Part shown: positions 1-6,756 of the stretch, in pieces
Position numbering within the stretch: the stretch's first letter is position 1
Layout of the letters: each line of letters opens with the position of its first letter
Assembly: GCA_016234205.1 (NCBI GenBank)
Contig: JACRGN010000088.1
Span: 1 to 18,401, forward strand
Direction: 5' to 3'
From: Nitrospinota bacterium
Lineage (GTDB): Bacteria; Nitrospinota; Nitrospinia; UBA9942
DNA: 18,401 bases
The notes under the pieces: model-generated
Database searches by the model: none
What the model was told of the DNA's origin: nothing
The model's input: only the letters and a program-made list of their open reading frames with translations
Position numbers and translations under genes: made by a program

Positions 1-983
1 CCATAGTTAAAGCCTGCACGGACTTTGACATCCTTTGTCGCATCATACTCAAGTCCAAGGGCATATACGATTTGGTTCTCCCAGTTCATATTCCATGCCC
101 CGTTATTTGCCGCATTTGCGGAATACTTCGGCTTATCCTTGCCAACAGTTGCGCTCCACTCAATCCATTTCACATCCGCAGCAATTCTTATATTGTCTGC
201 CGGCGTAATGCCAAAACCTAATATAAGATTCTGGGGCTGGTCAAAGGAAAGTTTATCCTCACCACTTGTTGTGTTATACCTGAAGTCACCAAAATCCTGT
301 AAGCTTATATACCCTAAGCCTACCTGAATAAGCTCATTTATCTTATACAAAGCCCCTAATTGCAATCCGTAGCCATACTGAGCATTAGTCTCATGAGGAA
401 CTATTGCATTTGCATTTGACCTTCCTGCATTGTATCCCATTGTGGCATAGTCAATATTAACGGCAGCGCCTATAGAGAGATTACTATTGACCTTGTAAGA
501 CACAGCAGGGGCGAATTTCATGATTGCAAGGTTTGTGTAGGTTGTGTTGTTGTAAAGATTATTTGTGTAATCAACACCCATTCCTGCAGTCCCGTATGCA
601 CCAACCCCGAATGTTGTATTGTCATTTACCGGAAGCACAAGGCCAAAGGCAGGTATAGGAGATGGACCAGTAGAAGTTGTCCTTTCATTACTATCAACAC
701 TGTAACCAGCAGCAGTTGTTACCTTATATTTTGAGCTTGGGACAAAATATGAAGCTCCAAAATCAACTCTTCCCCCAAGCTGGCTTATACTTGCAGGATT
801 AGTCATAACTGCAGCAGCGTCAAGTGGCAGTGCTGAGCCGGCGCCTCCCATAGAACGAACTACAGGACCCGTCCCAATAATCTGCATTCCGTTTGTTGCA
901 TAAGAATCTACAGAAAAACTAATTACTGCTAATAAAATAAGACTAAAAACGAACCATTTTGATATAAAACTAATCTTTTTCAT
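1..983 (-). CDS. FadL/OmpP1/TodX-family outer-membrane transport protein (C-terminus beyond the window)
   Basis: This partial gene starts at the ATG 983-981 and stays open through the left edge, giving 327 visible residues of a family that usually has about 400-450. A strong ribosome site, AAAGGAGG, sits six bases before the ATG. Residues 1-29 form a signal peptide with cleavage expected after VDSYA. The mature N-terminus TNGMQIIGTGPVVRSMGGAG, followed by a NPASIS motif, is characteristic of FadL-type barrels, whose N-terminus forms the plug. The rest alternates short polar and aromatic stretches as expected for beta strands. Family members import hydrophobic compounds such as fatty acids or aromatic hydrocarbons across the outer membrane; the substrate here is unknown. 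A candidate sigma-54 promoter and an enhancer-like motif lie upstream, which links the gene to the activator next door. Confidence 0.9.
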   Translation of the reverse strand, partial: MKKISFISKWFVFSLILLAVISFSVDSYATNGMQIIGTGPVVRSMGGAGSALPLDAAAVMTNPASISQLGGRVDFGASYFVPSSKYKVTTAAGYSVDSNERTTSTGPSPIPAFGLVLPVNDNTTFGVGAYGTAGMGVDYTNNLYNNTTYTNLAIMKFAPAVSYKVNSNLSIGAAVNIDYATMGYNAGRSNANAIVPHETNAQYGYGLQLGALYKINELIQVGLGYISLQDFGDFRYNTTSGEDKLSFDQPQNLILGFGITPADNIRIAADVKWIEWSATVGKDKPKYSANAANNGAWNMNWENQIVYALGLEYDATKDVKVRAGFNY

Positions 984-1091
984 TAGTTACCTCCTTTTAG
1001 GGTATGGTTTAAATACTCTTAATTCCCCCACAAAAAAATATTCGTCTCACCCCCTTTACCATTAAACTTTAATATATAGATTAGTAATAGA

Positions 1092-1107
1092 TACAATCTC
1101 CATGCCA
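1092..1107 (-). promoter_or_regulatory. Candidate sigma-54 (-24/-12) promoter of the FadL-type gene
   Basis: On the minus strand the sequence reads TGGCATG-GAGA-TTGTA. It matches the RpoN consensus TGGCACG-N4-TTGCW in spacing and in all but two positions (C to T in the -24 box, C to T in the -12 box). Transcription would start near 1081 and leave a leader of about 98 bases before the ATG at 983. The changed -12 C weakens the case on sequence alone. Support comes from context: the adjacent gene encodes a sigma-54 activator, and a 19-bp motif shared with the second sigma-54 promoter of the window lies 123 bp upstream. Confidence 0.55.
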
Positions 1108-1230
1108 ATTTAAAATCAAGGGGGTATTGATTGTAAAAACAACTTATCTCTTTGAAATTTTGGAATTATTATAGAATATTAAGAAATAGCAGGTTTTTAA
1201 GATTAAAAAAATTAAGAAAAAGGGAGGGAT

Positions 1231-1249
1231 TCTTTATTATTTTTGATAA
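1231..1249 (-). promoter_or_regulatory. Enhancer-like 19-bp motif, copy B (putative activator binding site)
   Basis: On the minus strand this reads TTATCAAAAATAATAAAGA, identical over 19 bp to plus-strand 4777-4795. The core has dyad symmetry (TTAT-N8-ATAA). It starts three bases past the stop codon of the activator gene and ends 123 bp before the -24 element of the FadL-type gene's promoter, a distance typical for NtrC-type enhancer sites. The identity and position are seen directly; binding by the neighbouring activator is inference. Confidence 0.5.
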
Positions 1250-1252
1250 GCC

Positions 1253-2590
1253 CTAAATGCCGAGTTCTTCAATCTTTCTATAGAGAGATGGGATGCTTAA
1301 ATCGAGAAGTTCTGCTGCCTTCTTTTTATCGTTATTTGTCATGATAAGCACCTTCTTTATATGTCCTTTCTCGTGTATCTTCACATAGTCTTTCAAATTG
1401 GTAATAGACTCTTCACCTTCAGCCATAAAATCAGAGGGGAGGTCAGAGAGGGCTATTATGTCTCCATCGCACATTATAACTGCCCTCTCAATAACATTCT
1501 CAAGCTCCCTTATATTCCCTTTCCATGGATAAGAAAGGAATATACCCATGACCTTTTCATCAACTGAATCAACCTTTTTATGAAGGTCAGCCCTGAATTT
1601 CTTTATAAAGTGGTCTATGAGTAAAGGTATATCCTCCCTCCTCTCTCTTAGAGGGGGGAGATTTATCTCAACAACCTTCAGGCGATAGTAGAGGTCTAAT
1701 CTGAAACTACCCTTTTCAACCTCTTTTTCAAGGGACTGATTTGTAGCAGCAATAATCCTGACATCAACCTTCATCCATTCCCTGCCGCCCATGGGAAGGA
1801 CTTCCTTTGTTTCAATAAACCTCAACAGTTTCGGCTGGAGTGCAATAGGTAATGTGCTTATCTCATCTAAAAAAACAGTGGACTTATCAGCAGTCTCAAA
1901 TAGCCCCTTTCTATCATGTGTAGCGCCTGTAAATGTCCCTTTCTTGAATCCAAATAGCTCCCCTTCTACCAGTTCCGAAGGTATGGCACCACAGTTTATC
2001 GGCAGAAACCTCATGTCCCTTCGGAGGCTTCTCTGATGAATCGCCCTTGCTATGACTTCCTTTCCAGTGCCGCTCTCACCTGAGATAAGGACATTTGCAT
2101 CTGTAGGTGCTACCTTCTCTATCATCTGATACACCTTATGCATAAAATGGCTTTTCCCAACGATATGGTCAAAATCATACCTTCTCCTTATCTCCTCTTT
2201 TAACTGGATATTCTCTTTAACTACATACTGATGGCTAAGGATATTTCTTATTCTTAAAATAATCTCATCAAAGCGAAAGGGCTTGACCAAATAGTCCTTA
2301 GCACCAATCTTCATAGCCTCAACTGCATTTTCTACAGTAGGATAGGCTGTAATCATAATAAACGGAATGGCAGGGTTTATCTCCTTCACCTTCTTCAACA
2401 CCTCTATGCCATTTATTTCAGGAAGAATTAAGTCGCAAATTATAAGGTCAAAATCCCCTTCTGATGCCTCCTTCAGTGCAGTGCCTCCGTCCTGTGCGGT
2501 ATGGACATGCCACCCCTCTTCCCTTAAGACCCCTGCCAGCCTGTCCTTTAAGGTCGCCTCATCATCAATAATAAGAATTTTTTCAGCCAT
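1253..2590 (-). CDS. NtrC-family sigma-54-dependent response regulator
   Basis: This 445-residue protein has the three standard NtrC modules. The receiver spans about residues 3-118, with acidic D9/D10, phospho-acceptor D53 (CDLILPE), T81 and K103. The AAA+ domain spans about 140-375, with Walker A GESGTGKE at 171-178, Walker B VFLDEI at 239-244 and the sigma-54 contact loop at 218-223. A C-terminal Fis-type helix-turn-helix follows (KKAAELLDLSIPSLYRKIEELGI region). The contact loop reads GTFTGA instead of the usual GAFTGA. It should activate sigma-54 promoters when phosphorylated, most likely by the kinase encoded at 3520-4737. The start ATG at 2590 has AAGGA eight bases upstream. A toxin-antitoxin pair and a methylase remnant separate it from the kinase gene, so it probably has its own promoter. 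Confidence 0.95.
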   Translation of the reverse strand: MAEKILIIDDEATLKDRLAGVLREEGWHVHTAQDGGTALKEASEGDFDLIICDLILPEINGIEVLKKVKEINPAIPFIMITAYPTVENAVEAMKIGAKDYLVKPFRFDEIILRIRNILSHQYVVKENIQLKEEIRRRYDFDHIVGKSHFMHKVYQMIEKVAPTDANVLISGESGTGKEVIARAIHQRSLRRDMRFLPINCGAIPSELVEGELFGFKKGTFTGATHDRKGLFETADKSTVFLDEISTLPIALQPKLLRFIETKEVLPMGGREWMKVDVRIIAATNQSLEKEVEKGSFRLDLYYRLKVVEINLPPLRERREDIPLLIDHFIKKFRADLHKKVDSVDEKVMGIFLSYPWKGNIRELENVIERAVIMCDGDIIALSDLPSDFMAEGEESITNLKDYVKIHEKGHIKKVLIMTNNDKKKAAELLDLSIPSLYRKIEELGI

Positions 2591-2636
2591 CTTTTCTATC
2601 CTTTCTTATTGCTGATAATACTGTATATTTGAATCA

Positions 2637-2666
2637 ATTATACTTAATAGGCCATTTTATTGCTAA
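2637..2666 (-). promoter_or_regulatory. Possible sigma-70-type promoter of the response regulator gene
   Basis: On the minus strand TTAGCA (2666-2661) and a perfect TATAAT (2642-2637) are separated by 18 bases, and the start codon follows about 47 bases later. It lies directly after the stop of the methylase remnant, so it would give the regulator its own transcript despite the inserted genes upstream. AT-rich sequence makes chance matches common, so this is tentative. Confidence 0.4.
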
Positions 2667-2673
2667 CATGATT

Positions 2674-2866
2674 TTACCCCTTCCCCTCCACAATTGCAAT
2701 CTCGTCAGGTGTGAGACCATAAAGTTCATATATCATTTCATCAATCTGTCACTCAAGGGCGGAGGTGTCGGCAGTCGGCAATTCCCCCTTATAAAAGGGG
2801 GATGAAGGGGGTTGTTGCTTGGCGGCGAGGATTTTGTCAATGAAGGTTGAAAGATAAATCTGTTTG
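2674..2866 (-). pseudogene. Remnant of the C-terminus of an N6-adenine DNA methylase (Eco57I/type IIG-like)
   Basis: Read on the minus strand, two broken pieces can be recognised. The first, directly after the toxin stop, reads IYLSTFIDKILAAKQQ. The second, before the TAA at 2676-2674, reads YELYGLTPDEIAIVEG. These are the usual last residues of many Eco57I-like methylase/restriction enzymes, where a hydrophobic stretch ending in KILAAK is followed by LE.QID..VYELYGLT..EI.IVE. Between them lie a TGA stop at 2751-2749 (after the residues ALE) and a G/C-rich palindromic insertion at about 2764-2810 that fills the place of the missing codons. No catalytic methylase motif is left in the window. 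It is a fossil of a restriction-modification gene, which suggests the spot between kinase and regulator has received mobile defence genes. The assignment rests on memory of the family's C-terminal pattern. Confidence 0.6.
2781..2810. repeat. G/C-run palindromic insertion inside the methylase remnant
   Basis: CCCCCTT-ATAA-AAGGGGG is a perfect 7-bp stem with a 4-base loop at 2784-2801, followed by GATGAAGGGGG. Flanking CGGCAGTCGGCA adds another short repeat. It disrupts the reading frame of the remnant. The shape resembles dispersed G-run repeats found in many environmental genomes; its family is not identified. Confidence 0.55.
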
Positions 2867-3229
2867 TCATCTTGCTGGTCTTCTTATCCGCACACCTTCA
2901 GGGGCAATAATAAGCAGATTTCCTTTTATGTCTTCTTCCTTGATAGATTGGTAATATTTTTTGAATATCGCAAGTGTCTCATCAACAGGTCTTTTATATA
3001 TTTTAGCAACAACAATTCCTCCGCACCTTTCCGGCGGAAACCTGAATATTCTCGCAAAGTCTTTATCCATGGTAACAATGACCATATTCTCATCACACGC
3101 CTTTTCATATACCTCATCATCAGAAATACCAGAAAGACCACTATCTCTGATACTCAGCACATCATTTCCGAGAGATCTTAAATAATCAATGATGGGCTCA
3201 AAAAGGTTTTCATTGGCAAAAATCTTCAT
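2867..3229 (-). CDS. DUF5615 PIN-like toxin of a toxin-antitoxin pair
   Basis: This 120-residue protein has the pattern of the DUF5615 (PIN-like, Mut7-C-related) family. It starts with MKIFANENL, where many relatives have LLDENL, followed by LRSLGNDVLSIRDSGLSGISDDEVYEKA and then VTMDKDFARI with the conserved acidic pair. Members are presumed RNases that act as toxins with DUF433 partners, though few have been tested. Its ATG overlaps the antitoxin stop as ATGA, so the two are translationally coupled. D to N at the first acidic position (ANEN) occurs in a recognisable subgroup, so I do not take it as evidence of inactivity. Confidence 0.85.
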   Translation of the reverse strand: MKIFANENLFEPIIDYLRSLGNDVLSIRDSGLSGISDDEVYEKACDENMVIVTMDKDFARIFRFPPERCGGIVVAKIYKRPVDETLAIFKKYYQSIKEEDIKGNLLIIAPEGVRIRRPAR

Positions 3230-3453
3230 GCAGTAACCCCTGCTTCTTCATCAGCAAGAATAGAGGCATATAATAGACATGCCCTTATATCTTCATCGGT
3301 AATATTTGGATATGCCTTTTTAATCCCTTCATAACTCTCTCCTGCAGCAAGAAGATCAAGTATGATATGCACAGGAATTCTGGTTCCCTTAATACAGGGT
3401 TTGCCACTGCATATTTTTGGGTCAGACACTATTCCTTCAATACTTGTATTCAT
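3226..3453 (-). CDS. DUF433 antitoxin
   Basis: A 75-residue DUF433 protein: GIVSDPKICSGKPCIKGTRIPVHIILDLLAAGES is the diagnostic core of the family, a winged-helix-like fold related to VapB-type antitoxins. I chose the ATG at 3453-3451 over a longer in-frame ATG at 3471, because AAGGAGG (3469-3463) sits eight bases before the second ATG and would be inside the longer frame. The stop overlaps the toxin start by four bases. Antitoxin first and toxin second is the usual order, and such pairs normally repress their own promoter; the 66 bases back to the kinase stop would have to contain it. Confidence 0.85.
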   Translation of the reverse strand: MNTSIEGIVSDPKICSGKPCIKGTRIPVHIILDLLAAGESYEGIKKAYPNITDEDIRACLLYASILADEEAGVTA

Positions 3454-3519
3454 ATTTTTAACCTCCTTCATAAAAAAATTATCTTTTTAAAACCTACCAA
3501 AAGCATCTTTATAATATAC

Positions 3520-4737
3520 TCAATTTTCTTTAGGGAGTGTGACTGTAAATTTTGTGCCACTCCCCTTTTGACTCTCCACCTCAATTGTGCCGCCGAGATT
3601 TTTTATTATACCATAGCTTACAAATAGACCCAGACCTGTGCCTTTGCCTGAGCTTTTTGTAGAATAAAATGGCTCAAAGACCTTATTCATCTCCTCATTT
3701 GACATACCCATACCATTATCACTAAATGTAATCTTAAACCCTTTACCATTATCTATATCTGTTTTAATCGTTATACTCCCCTTCCCATTCTTGTTATTCA
3801 CTGCATCAGCGGCATTCCATATCAGGTTCATAAAAATCTGAACAAGTTTTTCCCTGACAGTCCCCACATCAGGCAGGTCATCTGAAAGTTCTGTAACAAT
3901 ATTTATCCCCTCCAGTTTTTTATCATATTTGCATAGTCTGACTGTATCTCTTATGACATCATTTATCTGCACCATTCTGAATTCATAATTTGCAGGTCTT
4001 GAAAAATCAACAAGGTCTCTCACAATCTTTGATATCCTCTCAATGTGGGAAGCCATCACCTTTATCTCCCCTTTTATATAAGTATCAGCACTCTTTCTTT
4101 CTATGGTCTCGGCTAATGATGATATGGATGCAAGGGGATTTCCTATTTCATGTGCCACACCGGCAGCCAGAGTCCCTACCGCCGCAAGTTTTTTAGACCT
4201 TGACAGCTCTTCTTCATATTTCAACTTCTCGCTTATATCCTTTACACTCTCTATGACATAGATTACCTTTCCCTCTTTATCAAATACAGGGTGATAATAG
4301 ACCTCCACATCAAAAAAATCCCCACCCTTTTTCTTATTTCTGCACCTTCGGACAACAGTTGAAGATAACCCTGTCTTAAATGTCTCCTCAAGATTACACT
4401 CAGCACACTCCTTCTCTAACCCATGAAATGCCGTATAACAGAGCATCCCCTTCATCTCCTCCCTGCTTAATCCTGTCAGTTTCAGGAGGTAATCATTAAC
4501 CATCACAACCCTGTAATCCTTATCAAGCACAAGTATCCCCTCCTGCATGCTCATCATAATCCTGTTTAAAAAATCCCTCGTCTCTCTTATTTCATCTATC
4601 TTTTTCAGATGCTCTCTCTTTACCTTTCTTATCATAAAGAAGGCAATAAAAGCCAGGGATACAAAAAGCACAAGAATTAGGAGGAGCAATGACTCATACT
4701 GGGGGAATGTAATATATTTTAGCATATTAAATAACAT
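3520..4737 (-). CDS. PAS-domain sensor histidine kinase
   Basis: A 405-residue kinase. One membrane helix lies at about residues 16-36, with no periplasmic loop, so the sensor part is cytoplasmic. A PAS domain spans about 55-170. The HisKA domain has phospho-acceptor H196 in VAHEIGNPLASISS, and the HATPase domain shows an N box (NLIWNAADAV), G1 (DNGMGM) and G2 (GTGLGLF). The PAS domain carries C100, C111-x2-C114 and C132. The CY..FHG...C..C pattern recurs in many PAS kinases and could bind metal or sense redox state, but this is inference. The likely partner is the NtrC-type regulator at 1253-2590. No clear ribosome site precedes the ATG at 4737; an in-frame ATG at 4725 is an alternative. The gene is divergent from the sulfur operon and shares its 240-bp upstream region. 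Confidence 0.93.
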   Translation of the reverse strand: MLFNMLKYITFPQYESLLLLILVLFVSLAFIAFFMIRKVKREHLKKIDEIRETRDFLNRIMMSMQEGILVLDKDYRVVMVNDYLLKLTGLSREEMKGMLCYTAFHGLEKECAECNLEETFKTGLSSTVVRRCRNKKKGGDFFDVEVYYHPVFDKEGKVIYVIESVKDISEKLKYEEELSRSKKLAAVGTLAAGVAHEIGNPLASISSLAETIERKSADTYIKGEIKVMASHIERISKIVRDLVDFSRPANYEFRMVQINDVIRDTVRLCKYDKKLEGINIVTELSDDLPDVGTVREKLVQIFMNLIWNAADAVNNKNGKGSITIKTDIDNGKGFKITFSDNGMGMSNEEMNKVFEPFYSTKSSGKGTGLGLFVSYGIIKNLGGTIEVESQKGSGTKFTVTLPKEN

Positions 4738-4776
4738 TTTAGGTTATAGGTAGTAAAAACTCAAGTGGTATTATTG

Positions 4777-4795
4777 TTATCAAAAATAATAAAGA
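4777..4795 (+). promoter_or_regulatory. Enhancer-like 19-bp motif, copy A (putative activator binding site)
   Basis: TTATCAAAAATAATAAAGA, identical to minus-strand 1249-1231. Here it is part of a larger perfect inverted repeat, TATTATT (4769-4775) and AATAATA (4785-4791) around a 9-base spacer. It ends 133 bp before the -24 element of the sigma-54 promoter at 4929 and lies 40 bp before the kinase start on the other strand, so it could also affect kinase expression. Binding by the window's NtrC-type regulator is inference. Confidence 0.55.
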
Positions 4796-4928
4796 TTCTC
4801 CTCTCTTTTCTTAAATTTTTTAATGCTATTCAAAATCAGCATTTAATCATACCTCTTAATATCTTCAATCCATCCCAAATTTCAAATAGATAGAGTTTTG
4901 TTAATTTTAGTCCTGTCAGCATAAAAAC

Positions 4929-4944
4929 TGGCACATGGCTTGCT
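4929..4944 (+). promoter_or_regulatory. Sigma-54 (-24/-12) promoter of the sulfur operon
   Basis: TGGCACA-TGGC-TTGCT matches the RpoN consensus TGGCACG-N4-TTGCW at every position except the last base of the -24 box, with exact spacing and the invariant GG and GC. Start of transcription is expected near 4955, leaving only about 23 bases before the ATG at 4978. This short leader has no clear Shine-Dalgarno sequence. An NtrC-type activator gene lies nearby and a candidate enhancer lies 133 bp upstream. Confidence 0.85.
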
Positions 4945-4977
4945 TTTAATCTGTCAGATAATCTTTTATAAATTCTT

Positions 4978-6561
4978 ATGAATTTTGGCTTTGTAATTGA
5001 TAATCGCAAATGTATCGGCTGTCATGCATGCACTGTTGCCTGTAAATCAGAGCATGATGTCCCTGTCGGCGTAAACAGGACATGGGTAAAATATGTAGAA
5101 AAAGGGTTATACCCGAATACGAGGCGGACATTTGCTGTTAATCGCTGTAACCACTGTGCAGATGCGCCATGTGTCAAGATTTGCCCTGTCGGTGCACTTT
5201 ATATGCGGGATGACGGCATTATTGATTTTGACAACAGGAGATGTGTCGGCTGTAAGGCATGCACACAAGCCTGCCCATATAATGCCCTCTACATTGACCC
5301 TGAAACCAAAACGACTGCAAAATGCAACTACTGTGCACACCGTATTGATATTGGGCTTAAGCCTGCCTGTGTGAATATTTGCCCTGAACAGGCTATCATA
5401 GCAGGGGATATTGATGACTCTTCTGCTGAGATATCTATGCTTATTGCCCGCAAACAGGTTCAGGTCAGAAAACCAGAAAAGGGGACACTTCCAAAACTTT
5501 TCTACATAGATGGAGATGAAGCCTCAACAGTGCCAACAGCAGCCCTGCCAACAGACGGCTATATGTGGAGTGAACAGGCAATGGGGGTTGGACATCATGC
5601 AGAGATTAAGGGGTCAAGGGGTCAAGGGGTCAGGAATTTTCCTTCACTTGAATCCTTGAACCCTCGAATCCTTTCCCTACCCATTGATGCCCGCCGCACC
5701 TATGATGCCCCTCAAAAAGGTGTGATGTGGGGATGGGAGGTGTCAGGCTATATATGGACAAAGGCGGTTGCCACTGGAATAGTCCTTATTACATTCCTAT
5801 CTTCACTGCTTGGAATTGAAGGTGTTACTACAAATCTGCAGGTGACAAGTGTAATAATATCCATGCTCTTTTTAATCTTTACAGGTGGACTTCTTATTTC
5901 TGATTTGGACAGGCCTGATAGATTCCTGTATGTCCTCTTGAGGCCAAACTGGAAATCATGGTTAGTCAGAGGTGCCTATATTATCACAACCTATGGCGTA
6001 CTGCTAACGCTATATCTCTTTATGAAATTCTTAAAATACGATAGTTTTGACAACCTCCTTTCATTCCTACTTGTTATATTTGCAACACTCTCTGCCGTTT
6101 ATACGGCATTCCTTTTTGCACAGGCAAAAGGGAGGGATTTCTGGCAGAATCCAATTTTGCTTTTATATATGTTTATCCATTCCATAATTGCAGGTTCAGC
6201 AGTATGGCTTATTGCAGGCATATTTATTTCTCTCTCTGAACCGTTTGCAGGTTTTATGAAATCTATACTCATAGGCTCAATTGCTATCCACCTCTTATTA
6301 GAGTTAGCCGAATTTGTAATCCCCCATTCAACAAAGGACTCACATATAGTTAGTGAGATAATTTCAAAAGGCTCCTTAAAATATCTTTTCTGGTGCGGGG
6401 TGATGCTCTTAGGAAATATCATACCCTTAATACTTTTGACCGTTCCTGTATTGGCGATTCAACCAATATTTTTATTGTTAGCCGGCACTTTAATACTTAC
6501 TGGCATTTATATTTCAAACCATATTATTGTCCGTGCACCACAATTGATACCATTGAGTTAA
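4978..6561 (+). CDS. Fused four-cluster ferredoxin / NrfD membrane subunit (SoeB-SoeC-like)
   Basis: A 527-residue fusion. Residues 1-140 hold sixteen cysteines for four [4Fe-4S] clusters: C12/15/18/22, C57/60/65/69, C89/92/95/99 and C116/119/131/135, the DmsB/NrfC/PsrB pattern. A linker at about 140-258 follows, and then an NrfD/PsrC-like membrane part with about eight hydrophobic helices to the C-terminus. The protein should pass electrons between the molybdoenzyme encoded next and the membrane quinone pool. No Tat or Sec signal precedes the ferredoxin part, so it should face the cytoplasm as in sulfite dehydrogenase SoeABC. Most relatives encode the two parts separately. Linker residues 211-232 are encoded by a tandem repeat that looks like an in-frame insertion. 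It is the first gene after the sigma-54 promoter. Confidence 0.9.
   Translation: MNFGFVIDNRKCIGCHACTVACKSEHDVPVGVNRTWVKYVEKGLYPNTRRTFAVNRCNHCADAPCVKICPVGALYMRDDGIIDFDNRRCVGCKACTQACPYNALYIDPETKTTAKCNYCAHRIDIGLKPACVNICPEQAIIAGDIDDSSAEISMLIARKQVQVRKPEKGTLPKLFYIDGDEASTVPTAALPTDGYMWSEQAMGVGHHAEIKGSRGQGVRNFPSLESLNPRILSLPIDARRTYDAPQKGVMWGWEVSGYIWTKAVATGIVLITFLSSLLGIEGVTTNLQVTSVIISMLFLIFTGGLLISDLDRPDRFLYVLLRPNWKSWLVRGAYIITTYGVLLTLYLFMKFLKYDSFDNLLSFLLVIFATLSAVYTAFLFAQAKGRDFWQNPILLLYMFIHSIIAGSAVWLIAGIFISLSEPFAGFMKSILIGSIAIHLLLELAEFVIPHSTKDSHIVSEIISKGSLKYLFWCGVMLLGNIIPLILLTVPVLAIQPIFLLLAGTLILTGIYISNHIIVRAPQLIPLS
5608..5672 (+). repeat. In-frame 8-nt tandem/inverted repeat within the ferredoxin/NrfD gene
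   Basis: Three exact copies of AAGGGGTC (5608-5631) are followed by three related 8-mers in inverse sense, CTTGAATC-CTTGAACC-CTCGAATC (5647-5670). The RNA could fold back. It encodes residues 211-232 of the linker between ferredoxin and NrfD parts. The composition is unlike the surrounding coding sequence, which points to insertion rather than selected protein sequence. Confidence 0.75.
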
Positions 6562-6574
6562 GGACAATATAAAA

Positions 6575-6740
6575 TTAACCACGGAGGACACAGAGAGCAC
6601 AGAAAAGATAAAAAAGATTAAGGAGAAAGAGAGAGGATGGAGAGATGAAAAAAATATTAAATAAATTTCTTAATTCTCCCTTTCTCTTTTTCCCCCCCAT
6701 TTCTCCTTATTGTTTTTCTCTGTGTTCTCTGTGGTTTAAA
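6575..6740. repeat. Large imperfect inverted repeat between ferredoxin/NrfD and molybdoenzyme genes
   Basis: This 166-base element fills most of the 195-base gap. The outer arms are TTAACCAC with GGACACAGAGAGCACAGAAAA on the left and TTTTTCTCTGTGTTCTCTGTGGTTTAA on the right. The inner left arm is almost all purine and the inner right arm almost all pyrimidine. A transcript through it would form a long hairpin. The CACAGAGA/TCTCTGTG core resembles a widely dispersed repeat of environmental bacterial genomes. It ends 16 bases before the next start codon. Confidence 0.75.
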
Positions 6741-6756
6741 TTAGGTTTTTGTTATT

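Noticed and set aside
3451..3471. Longer DUF433 antitoxin starting at 3471
   Set aside because: The added residues overlap the AAGGAGG ribosome site that serves the ATG at 3453.
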